Assembly (NCBI GenBank): GCA_019420325.1
Contig: JAHZHK010000017.1
Location: 1 to 37,144 of the forward strand
Length of the DNA: 37,144 nucleotides
Source of the DNA: Coriobacteriaceae bacterium
GTDB lineage: Bacteria; Actinomycetota; Coriobacteriia; Coriobacteriales; UMGS124
Reading direction: 5' to 3'
In this document: in pieces, positions 1 to 8,074 of the stretch
Layout of the letters: each line of letters opens with the position of its first letter
Position numbering within the stretch: the stretch's first letter is position 1
Notes under the pieces: model-generated
Database searches by the model: none
The model's input: the letters and a program-made list of their open reading frames with translations, nothing else
Told to the model about the DNA's origin: nothing
Program-made: the position numbers and the translations under genes

Positions 1-30
1 AACCCTCGCAAGATTTCCATGGAGGCGTAA
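1..30 (+). CDS. rplM: 50S ribosomal protein L13, C-terminal end (partial)
   Basis: The window opens in the last nine codons of a reading frame ending in NPRKISMEA and a TAA stop, three bases before the rpsI start codon. A C-terminus of the type QNPRKISM is usual for bacterial L13, and rplM directly precedes rpsI in nearly all bacteria. The identification rests on that gene order and on this short tail only. L13 is an early-assembly protein of the large ribosomal subunit. Confidence 0.8.
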   Translation, partial: NPRKISMEA

Positions 31-33
31 CCG

Positions 34-426
34 ATGAGCAACGAAGCCATTTACTGGGGCACCGGCCGTCGTAAGAACGCCGTCGCCCGTGTTCACATCG
101 TTCCCGGCACCGGCAAGGTCACCGTCAACAAGCGCGACGCTGTCGAGTACTTCGGCCGTCAGCAGCTCGTCGACATGGCCCTGATGCCCCTCAAGGTCAC
201 CGAGACCGAGGGCCACTTCGACGTCATCGCTCTGTGCGACGGCGGCGGCATCTCCGGTCAGGCCGGCGCTCTGCGTCTGGGCATTGCCCGCGCCCTTCTC
301 GAGGCTGGCGACTACCGTCCCGTCCTCAAGAAGGCTGGCTACCTCACCCGTGATGCCCGCGTGGTCGAGCGTAAGAAGTACGGCCTCAAGAAGGCTCGTA
401 AGCGCCCGCAGTTCTCCAAGCGCTAA
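34..426 (+). CDS. rpsI: 30S ribosomal protein S9
   Basis: This 130-residue protein matches the S9 family in length and sequence. It has the N-terminal YWGTGRRKNAVARV segment, the central GGGISGQAGALRLGIARAL stretch, and the typical basic tail ending in KARKRPQFSKR, which reaches the ribosomal P-site tRNA in known structures. The start ATG lies three bases after the rplM stop, with GGAGG inside the rplM tail serving as ribosome binding site. It forms the classical rplM-rpsI operon and is followed by a strong terminator, so it is the last gene of that transcript. Confidence 0.98.
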   Translation: MSNEAIYWGTGRRKNAVARVHIVPGTGKVTVNKRDAVEYFGRQQLVDMALMPLKVTETEGHFDVIALCDGGGISGQAGALRLGIARALLEAGDYRPVLKKAGYLTRDARVVERKKYGLKKARKRPQFSKR

Positions 427-453
427 GCTTTACCTCCAGCTTTTGTGTACAAG

Positions 454-486
454 AGGAGCCTCACCTTGTGTGGGGCTCCTTTTTTG
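454..486 (+). terminator. Intrinsic terminator after rpsI
   Basis: AGGAGCCTCAC (454-464) pairs with GTGTGGGGCTCCT (arm 470-480, one G-T wobble) around a five-base loop and is followed by TTTTTTG. It ends the rplM-rpsI transcript 28 bases after the rpsI stop. Confidence 0.92.
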
Positions 487-558
487 TTTCCTGCTCGGGT
501 CGTCCACGTCGAAGTGGCGTGTACTCGCCCCATAGTCGGTGGGCGGTTTGCGTTGGGC

Positions 559-567
559 TGATACAAT
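559..567 (+). promoter_or_regulatory. Extended -10 promoter for glmS
   Basis: TGATACAAT fits an extended -10 box (TG-N-TACAAT, hexamer 562-567). No convincing -35 hexamer stands 16-18 bases upstream, as expected for extended -10 promoters. The predicted start near 574 would give a leader of about 63 bases before the glmS ATG. The leader holds no glmS ribozyme that I can recognise. Confidence 0.5.
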
Positions 568-636
568 CAATCAGTTATGGCGTCTGTTTCGCCATCCTGT
601 TTGTATGCAACGCGCACGCTCTAAAGGAGGTGCCCC

Positions 637-2466
<1,830 letters not shown>

Positions 2467-2476
2467 AGGAGTGTAC

Positions 2477-2956
2477 GTGGCAGGTATCGGCGTCGACATC
2501 GTCGAGATTGACCGTATCAAACAGATCCTTCAACGTACGCCTCGTTTTGAGGAACGCGTCTTTACCCCGAAGGAACGCGAGTGGGCCACCAAACGCCGTG
2601 ACCCGTTCGTGACCTATGCGGGTTTCTTCGCTGCCCGCGAGGCGGTGCTCAAGGCGCTCGGCACCGGCTTTGGTTCGGGCGTGGGCTTTGCCGACGTGTG
2701 GGTCGACCACGATTCCAAGGGCCGCCCCGTGGCGCGCCTGGAGGGCGGTGCCAAGGAAGCGGCCGCCAGCCAGGGTATAAGTGAGGTCTTCCTTTCCATC
2801 TCCCACACCGGCGGGCTTGCAATTGCCAACGCCCTCGCGGCCGACGAGGAGTCCCAACCGCCCCGCCCCCGCGATGTGAAAGACGAGAAAGCGCAGATAG
2901 CGCAGCAGTTCAAGCAGGTTCGTTCGCTTTTGGACGAGCTCGACACACAAGAATGA
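2477..2956 (+). CDS. acpS: Holo-[acyl-carrier-protein] synthase
   Basis: AcpS transfers 4'-phosphopantetheine from CoA to the serine of acyl carrier protein. The family signatures are visible: GIGVDIVEIDRI at the N-terminus (Mg-binding Asp), FAAREAVLKALGTG (Mg-binding Glu and CoA-contacting Lys), and LSISHTGGLAIANAL near residue 115. Two in-frame GTG codons compete, at 2471 and 2477. I prefer 2477 because AGAGGA (2465-2470) abuts 2471 but stands six bases from 2477, and because family members start close to GIGVD. After the usual roughly 120 residues there is an extra charged, probably helical tail of about 35 residues (SQPPRPRDVKDE to DELDTQE) of unknown role. It lies between glmS and the NAD(P)HX repair gene, probably in one operon. 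Confidence 0.95.
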   Translation: MAGIGVDIVEIDRIKQILQRTPRFEERVFTPKEREWATKRRDPFVTYAGFFAAREAVLKALGTGFGSGVGFADVWVDHDSKGRPVARLEGGAKEAAASQGISEVFLSISHTGGLAIANALAADEESQPPRPRDVKDEKAQIAQQFKQVRSLLDELDTQE

Positions 2957-2966
2957 GAGTGATGCA

Positions 2967-5528
2967 ATGCAGCCGGTTCTGAACGTGCGCGATGTACCCG
3001 GGCTCGAGGCCGCCATTGAGCAGTGCGGCGTCGATGCTTGCGAGCTCATGCGCCGAGCGGGTACGGTCGTTGCCCAGCAGGCCATGCGCGAGGTCGACCA
3101 GGGCGCCGTTGTCGTGCTCTGCGGCCCAGGCAACAATGGCGGCGACGGCTGGGTGGCGGCTGACTACCTGGCCGGACACGGCCTCGAGGTCAACGTCGTC
3201 ACTGCTGCCGAGCCCTCGCTCATCCGCAGCGCTGCGGCGCACCAAGCAGCCCAGCGGGCCTGCACCGTCGGCATTCCCGTCCATGTGGCTCCCGACTATG
3301 AGGAGCTTGCGGCCCTGCTGGTAGAGGCCGACGTCGTTATCGACGCGGTGTTCGGCACGGGTTTCAAGGGCGTGATGTCCGAGCCGTTCGACATGTGGGT
3401 CGAGGTCGTCGACGACTATTTCGAGGGCATGGTGCTCTCGGTGGACGTTCCCAGCGGCATCAACGCCGCGACGGGCGAGGTGGAAGGCCCCTTCTTCCAG
3501 GCTGACACGACGCTCACCATGTTCGCGCTCAAGCCCGGTCTCATCGCTGGACTTGGTAAACAGGCATCCGGCCAGCTGGTGGTGGCGAGCCTTGTGGGCG
3601 ACGACGAGGGTTCCGAGGAGCTTGCCGACACCGCGAGCGCCTACCTGCTTGGCGAGGCCGACTATCTCGACGCCCTGCCGGAGCGTGACGAGTTTGCCGA
3701 CAAGTACGGCCACGGCCGCGTCCTTGTCGTGGCTGGCTCGACGCGGTTCCCCGGCGCGGCCATCATGGCGGCCAAGGCCGCGGCTCGCAGCGGTGCCGGT
3801 TACGTGACGCTTGCTGTTCCCGCGCCCGTGGTGCCCATCGCACAGGCGCATCTCCTCAGCATCCCTGTGGTAGGTCTGCCTGCCGCGCAAGACGGCACGT
3901 TTGAGGCTGCGGCCGCACAGGAGCTGGCGAGCCTTGCTGCCAAGGTTGACTGCGTTCTCGCAGGTCCCGGCATGGGCACCTCGTTTGGTGCCGGTGAGGT
4001 CGTACGCGCCCTCATCGCATCGTCGGCACCCCTTGTGCTCGACGCCGACGCGCTCAACGTCGCTGCCAGCATCTGCCTGGGCAACGCCGACGTGCATCCC
4101 AACGCGTTGCGCCGTGAGGCCCCGCTCGTGCTCACGCCCCATGCCCGCGAGTTGGCGCGCCTGCTCGGCAAGGAGACGGGCTCCATCTGCTGTCTGGCCG
4201 ACCTGATGGATGCCGCCCAAAGCCTTGCCTGGGCGGTGGGCTCGTCCAACTTTGCCGTCGTTGCAAAGGCCGCCACGAGCTGTGTGTCGTGCATTGAGAC
4301 CACGCTCGTCCCCAAGGCCGGTCCCTCGGCCCTGGGTACCGCAGGTACGGGCGACGTGCTTGCCGGCATCGTGGCTGGCCTTCTTTCCCAGCAGGTGAGC
4401 GACCTCGGCGCTGACGAGGTTGGTTCGGCCGACCTGGCGCTCATGCTCGCGGCGGCCCTGCGCATCCAGGCTCGCGCGGCCGATGCGGCCGTGAAGCGCG
4501 TGGGCACCCGTGGCGTTATCGCGACCGACCTCATCGACCTCGTGGGCGTGGCGCTCGACGACGTATACGCCCACGCGGCGCTTGCGGCCAACGCCGACCT
4601 TGCGGCTGGCGACGACGAGCTTGATGACGAGCCGAAGCTTGCGCTCGCCCCCGAGGTGACCGACTCGATCACCGCCGAGGCCGCCGTGCGCAAGCCTGTG
4701 GTTCCCGGCGAGGTGCACGCCTACGAGGGCGACCTCGACGAGCCCGAGTTCGACGACGTCGATGAAGACGCCTCCGAGCAGGAGGATTCCGAGGACAGCG
4801 AGGACGTAGAGGACGCCTCCGAGCAGGCCGGAGAGGCGGGCGAGCCTGAGCCTGACGAGAAGCCCGTCGCCTGCGAGACGGTCGAGGAAGGCGACGCCCC
4901 CACAGCCAGTGCGCCCAAGGCGGCGAAGCTTTCGGCGGGCATCCCGTCGTTCCTTGCCGCCATCGGTGCCGCCGTTGCCCCCAAGCGCCCCGCCCAGGTC
5001 GCCCAGGCCGGCGAGGATCCGTCCTTGTCCAAGCCCGACGTTCCCGCCGCCCCCAAGGCGGCTCAGACGGGCGCCGTCCCAGCCTTCCTTGCCAAGGTCG
5101 AGAGGGCGAAGGCCGATGAGGGGAGCGACAAGGAAGCACATGCAAACGGCGCGGCCTCCGCTGCTGAAGCGGGTGCCGTCGAGCAGGAAGCCCCGGAGGC
5201 TCCCGCGGGCGTCCCTGCTTTCCTGAGCCAAGTGGCGTCTTCCTCGCAGCCCAAGCCCATGCCTGCGTCGGCATGCGCCACTACGATCATGCCCGCGCTC
5301 ACGTTGGAAGACATCGCCCGTGCCACGGCGCAGGCAGCCACCGCGCACGAGTCCGAGCAGGCCGTATCGGATTCCTCCGAGCACTTGAGCCCCGATGTCA
5401 GGCAGCGTCAGGAAAGCCGGACGCGTCTGGAGGAGTTTCATGAGCGTGCCACGATGCGCGCCGGCGAAGACGAGGTGACGCCCGTGCAGGAGCGTCCTCG
5501 CGCCCATCGCGTTCGCCGCAAGAAGTAA
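2967..5528 (+). CDS. nnr: Bifunctional NAD(P)H-hydrate epimerase / NAD(P)H-hydrate dehydratase with long acidic tail
   Basis: The enzyme repairs hydrated NADH and NADPH. The N-terminal YjeF_N/NnrE domain (about 1-215) interconverts R and S epimers and shows CGPGNNGGDGW near residue 52. The ribokinase-like NnrD domain (about 230-525) dehydrates the S form using ADP, with GSTRFPGAA, AGPGMG, TPHARELARLLG and GTAGTGDVLAGI. Related bifunctional proteins usually end near residue 500-530. This one runs to 853. The additional 320 residues are Asp/Glu-rich at about 545-625 and Ala/Pro-rich later, look disordered, and carry the motif [IV]P[AS]FL three times at residues 659, 704 and 749, exactly 45 apart. 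The tail ends in a basic RAHRVRRKK. The start ATG follows GAGAGTGATGCA, ten bases after acpS. The repair function is secure; the tail function is unknown. Confidence 0.94.
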   Translation: MQPVLNVRDVPGLEAAIEQCGVDACELMRRAGTVVAQQAMREVDQGAVVVLCGPGNNGGDGWVAADYLAGHGLEVNVVTAAEPSLIRSAAAHQAAQRACTVGIPVHVAPDYEELAALLVEADVVIDAVFGTGFKGVMSEPFDMWVEVVDDYFEGMVLSVDVPSGINAATGEVEGPFFQADTTLTMFALKPGLIAGLGKQASGQLVVASLVGDDEGSEELADTASAYLLGEADYLDALPERDEFADKYGHGRVLVVAGSTRFPGAAIMAAKAAARSGAGYVTLAVPAPVVPIAQAHLLSIPVVGLPAAQDGTFEAAAAQELASLAAKVDCVLAGPGMGTSFGAGEVVRALIASSAPLVLDADALNVAASICLGNADVHPNALRREAPLVLTPHARELARLLGKETGSICCLADLMDAAQSLAWAVGSSNFAVVAKAATSCVSCIETTLVPKAGPSALGTAGTGDVLAGIVAGLLSQQVSDLGADEVGSADLALMLAAALRIQARAADAAVKRVGTRGVIATDLIDLVGVALDDVYAHAALAANADLAAGDDELDDEPKLALAPEVTDSITAEAAVRKPVVPGEVHAYEGDLDEPEFDDVDEDASEQEDSEDSEDVEDASEQAGEAGEPEPDEKPVACETVEEGDAPTASAPKAAKLSAGIPSFLAAIGAAVAPKRPAQVAQAGEDPSLSKPDVPAAPKAAQTGAVPAFLAKVERAKADEGSDKEAHANGAASAAEAGAVEQEAPEAPAGVPAFLSQVASSSQPKPMPASACATTIMPALTLEDIARATAQAATAHESEQAVSDSSEHLSPDVRQRQESRTRLEEFHERATMRAGEDEVTPVQERPRAHRVRRKK

Positions 5529-5539
5529 CGACCGCGCGC

Positions 5540-5545
5540 TATACT
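5540..5545 (+). promoter_or_regulatory. Possible -10 box for alr
   Basis: TATACT lies in the 79-base gap between the NAD(P)HX repair gene and alr. I see no good -35 box at 16-18 bases. The call rests on the hexamer and its position alone. Confidence 0.35.
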
Positions 5546-5607
5546 GTCCGATTTGCAGCTTTGCATTCGCGCGCACGCCAACGACGACGCGCCAGTGAGG
5601 AGGAACC

Positions 5608-6774
5608 GTGTTACCAGATGAGCGTCTGCTTCCACAGGACCGTTGGGCTTGGGTCGAGGTCGACCTGGAGGCCATCAAGAAGAACGCCCGTGCGTGGAAG
5701 TCGTTCATGCAGCCTCCCACGCGTTTCTGCGCGGTCGTGAAGGCCAACGCCTATGGTCATGGTTCCGTGCGTGTTGCCCAGGCGCTGCGCAGCGTGGGTG
5801 TCGACATGTTCGCCGTCGCCACGGTCGCCGAAGGCGTGCGCCTGCGTGAGGGCGGCATCACCGAGCCCATCATCATGCTGGCCCAGCCCCCGATCTCCTC
5901 GGTGGGCACCCTTGTCGAGCACCGTATCATGCCTGCCGTCTATGACCTCGAGTTTCTGGGCAGGCTCTCCGAGGAGGCCCTTGCCCAGGGCACGAAGGCC
6001 CGCTATCACCTTGCCATCGACACGGGCATGGACCGCATCGGCGTCGCGCCTGACTGCGCGGCCGAGTTCATGCGCATGGCCGACAAGCTGCTCGGCGTCG
6101 AGGTCGACGGCACGTTCACACACTTTGCCACGGCCGACCGCATCACCGACTGGGACTTCACCGTCCAGGCGCGACGCTTCCAGGACGCGGTGGCATCCAT
6201 CCGCGCCGCAGGGATCGACCCGGGCATCGTGCACTGCGCAAACACGCCCACCACGGTGCTGCATCCCGAGTACCATTTCGACATGGTGCGCGTGGGCGTG
6301 GGCCTCTACGGCCTGCATCCGGCCGACACCACGCGCGACAAGCTCGAGCTCACCCAGGCCATGAGCGTGCGCGCCCGCGTGACCCGTGCCGTGCAGCCCA
6401 ACGTGGGGGAGGGCGTGGGCTACGGCATGACGTACCGCATCGCCCATGAGGGCACACAGGTCTGCACCATCCCTGTGGGCTATGCCGACGGCCTGTCGCG
6501 CGTGTACAGCAACAACCTCTCGGTGCTCTGCCAGGGTCGCCGCTTGCGCCAGGTGGGCAACATCTGCATGGACCAGTGCATGTTTGAGGTCCCGCCCGAG
6601 CTTGCGGCGGGCGCCGACGGCTTCAAGCCCGTCGAGGAGGGCGACGTCGTGACCTTGGTGGGTTCCGACGGCGACGAGTTTGTGAGCATCGAGGAGCTTG
6701 CCGAGAAGATGGGCACCATCAACTACGAGGTTGCCTGTCTTTTCGACATCCGTCTGCCCAAGGTGTACGTCTAG
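5608..6774 (+). CDS. alr: Alanine racemase
   Basis: This PLP enzyme interconverts L- and D-alanine and supplies D-Ala for peptidoglycan. The 388-residue chain matches the family. VVKANAYGHG holds the PLP-binding Lys45, DTGMDRIG the barrel segment, and VGYGMTYR the second-domain catalytic Tyr272; GYADGLSR and GNICMDQCM are also typical. The start is the GTG at 5608, preceded by GAGGAGGA. Later ATG codons would cut into the conserved WVEVDLEAIKKN helix. It follows the NAD(P)HX repair gene with its own possible -10 box, and the pairing of nnr and alr is common in many bacteria. Confidence 0.97.
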   Translation: MLPDERLLPQDRWAWVEVDLEAIKKNARAWKSFMQPPTRFCAVVKANAYGHGSVRVAQALRSVGVDMFAVATVAEGVRLREGGITEPIIMLAQPPISSVGTLVEHRIMPAVYDLEFLGRLSEEALAQGTKARYHLAIDTGMDRIGVAPDCAAEFMRMADKLLGVEVDGTFTHFATADRITDWDFTVQARRFQDAVASIRAAGIDPGIVHCANTPTTVLHPEYHFDMVRVGVGLYGLHPADTTRDKLELTQAMSVRARVTRAVQPNVGEGVGYGMTYRIAHEGTQVCTIPVGYADGLSRVYSNNLSVLCQGRRLRQVGNICMDQCMFEVPPELAAGADGFKPVEEGDVVTLVGSDGDEFVSIEELAEKMGTINYEVACLFDIRLPKVYV

Positions 6775-6782
6775 CGTTCCCG

Positions 6783-6803
6783 GGGCCGTCGCAACGGCGG
6801 CCC
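6783..6803 (+). other. Hairpin between alr and udg
   Basis: GGGCCGTCG and CGGCGGCCC pair over nine bases (one T-G) around CAA. No T-run follows, so it is either a weak or factor-assisted terminator or a processing or stability hairpin in a continuous transcript. Confidence 0.4.
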
Positions 6804-6837
6804 TTGGGCACCTGAACAGGGAAAAGGTCGTGCAACC

Positions 6838-7485
6838 ATGCCTTGCGTCTTGAAGATACCTGGTCATCCGTCGCCTCACGCCCGTGAGGTCAAGCTGGAG
6901 GAGATTCGCTCGGCGCTGGGTGACTGCCGCTTGTGCCCGTTGTGCGAGACGCGGCGCAACATCGTCTTTGGAACGGGGTCTCAAGACGCTCGGGTGGTTC
7001 TTGTGGGAGAGGCACCGGGTGCCAACGAGGATGAGCAGGGCCTGCCGTTCGTGGGACGTGCCGGCGAGTTGCTCGACCGCATGCTTGCGCAGGCCGCGCT
7101 CATGCCCCGCGAGGACGTCTACATCGCCAACGTCCTCAAGTGCCGCCCGCCGGGCAACCGCGACCCCCGGCCCGACGAGGTCCAGCTCTGCTCGCCCTAT
7201 CTACGTGAGCAGATTCGCAGTATCTGGCCCGACGTCATCATGCCGATGGGCAACCCGGCGACGCGCTTTATCTTGCGCACCGAGGCTGGCATCACGCACC
7301 TGCGCGGCAAGGTGTTCAAGACGGGCCATTTCTACGTGCTGCCCACGTTCCACCCGGCGGCCGTGTTGCGCGACCCGTTCAAGATGGAGGCGCTTGAGGC
7401 CGACTTTAGGCTCATGGGCCAGATTGTGCGCGGCGAAGTGAGGCCCGAGGGCCTTGCCGCCCCCGGAAAGGAGCAAGCTCGGTGA
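6838..7485 (+). CDS. Family 4 uracil-DNA glycosylase (4Fe-4S type)
   Basis: The protein removes uracil from DNA, formed by cytosine deamination, in base-excision repair. Family 4 features are clear. CRLCPLCETRRN supplies the first two cluster cysteines (C30, C33), and KCRPPGNRDPRP and the following QLCSPYL supply C102 and C118, 16 residues apart as expected for the 4Fe-4S cluster. GEAPGANEDEQGLPFVGRAG is the active-site motif and PTFHPAAVLRDP the uracil-recognition and catalytic loop. Its 215 residues are usual for the family. AAAAGG ten bases upstream is a modest ribosome binding site. Its stop overlaps the GTG start of tsaE, suggesting coupled translation. Confidence 0.94.
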   Translation: MPCVLKIPGHPSPHAREVKLEEIRSALGDCRLCPLCETRRNIVFGTGSQDARVVLVGEAPGANEDEQGLPFVGRAGELLDRMLAQAALMPREDVYIANVLKCRPPGNRDPRPDEVQLCSPYLREQIRSIWPDVIMPMGNPATRFILRTEAGITHLRGKVFKTGHFYVLPTFHPAAVLRDPFKMEALEADFRLMGQIVRGEVRPEGLAAPGKEQAR

Positions 7486-8006
7486 GTCAGCAAGAAACCC
7501 CTGAGGTCCTGGGCCCCGGTCGCTTCCGTTGTGCCAGCTCACAAGCTATGCGCGTCCTTGGCGAGGCGCTGGGCCGCGCCCTTGAGCCCGGCGACGTCGT
7601 CTTCCTCACCGGCGACCTCGGTGCGGGCAAGACGTGCTTCACGGGAGGCGTGGCGGCCGGGTTGGGCGATGCGGGCCCTGTCACAAGCCCGACGTTTCAA
7701 ATCATGTGCGTCCATGACGCCGGGCGCATGCCGCTGTTCCACTTCGACCTCTACAGGCTCGAGAGCGCCGACCAGCTTGAGGATGTGGGCGTGTTCGAGG
7801 CCCTCGAGGACGACGGCGCCTGCCTCATAGAGTGGGCGGAGATGTTTGCCGAGGAATTGGGCGACGAGCATCTTGAGGTGCGCATCACGCGCGAGCCCGT
7901 GGGTGCCGACGCCGCCGAGCCCGCGCGCGTGGTGGAACTGTCGGCAGCAGGGGAGAGGGCAGCCCAGCTTGCCCATGCGTTTGAGCGCAACGCGCTTTCC
8001 CTGTAA
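7482..8006 (+). CDS. tsaE: tRNA threonylcarbamoyladenosine biosynthesis ATPase TsaE
   Basis: TsaE is the ATPase that drives turnover of the TsaB-TsaD complex making t6A at position 37 of ANN-decoding tRNAs. The 174-residue chain has the P-loop GDLGAGKT at 44-51, the switch-like SPTFQIM, HFDLYRLE, and the family motif LIEWAE. The GTG start at 7482 overlaps the udg stop by four bases and is preceded by GGAAAGGAG. The next gene encodes its partners TsaB and TsaD in one chain, so the functional unit is complete here apart from TsaC. Confidence 0.95.
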   Translation: MSQQETPEVLGPGRFRCASSQAMRVLGEALGRALEPGDVVFLTGDLGAGKTCFTGGVAAGLGDAGPVTSPTFQIMCVHDAGRMPLFHFDLYRLESADQLEDVGVFEALEDDGACLIEWAEMFAEELGDEHLEVRITREPVGADAAEPARVVELSAAGERAAQLAHAFERNALSL

Positions 8007-8025
8007 GCTTGGGATACAAGGCTCG

Positions 8026-8039
8026 GCGCCATCGGGCGC
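8026..8039 (+). other. Short hairpin between tsaE and the tsaB fusion
   Basis: GCGCC-ATCG-GGCGC forms a five-base-pair stem in the 68-base gap. No T-run follows, so read-through is likely and it is not called as a terminator. Confidence 0.3.
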
Positions 8040-8074
8040 TGCGGTAAGACGAAGACGAAAGGCACGCATCGAAC

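Noticed and set aside
5597..5635. Later ATG as start of alr
   Set aside because: It would remove part of the conserved N-terminal strand, and the GTG at 5608 has an excellent ribosome binding site.
2910..5747. Open frame of 945 codons on the minus strand opposite the NAD(P)HX repair gene
   Set aside because: It is a shadow of GC-rich codon usage. The translation is Arg/Gly/His-rich without motifs, while the + strand frame matches a known enzyme family.
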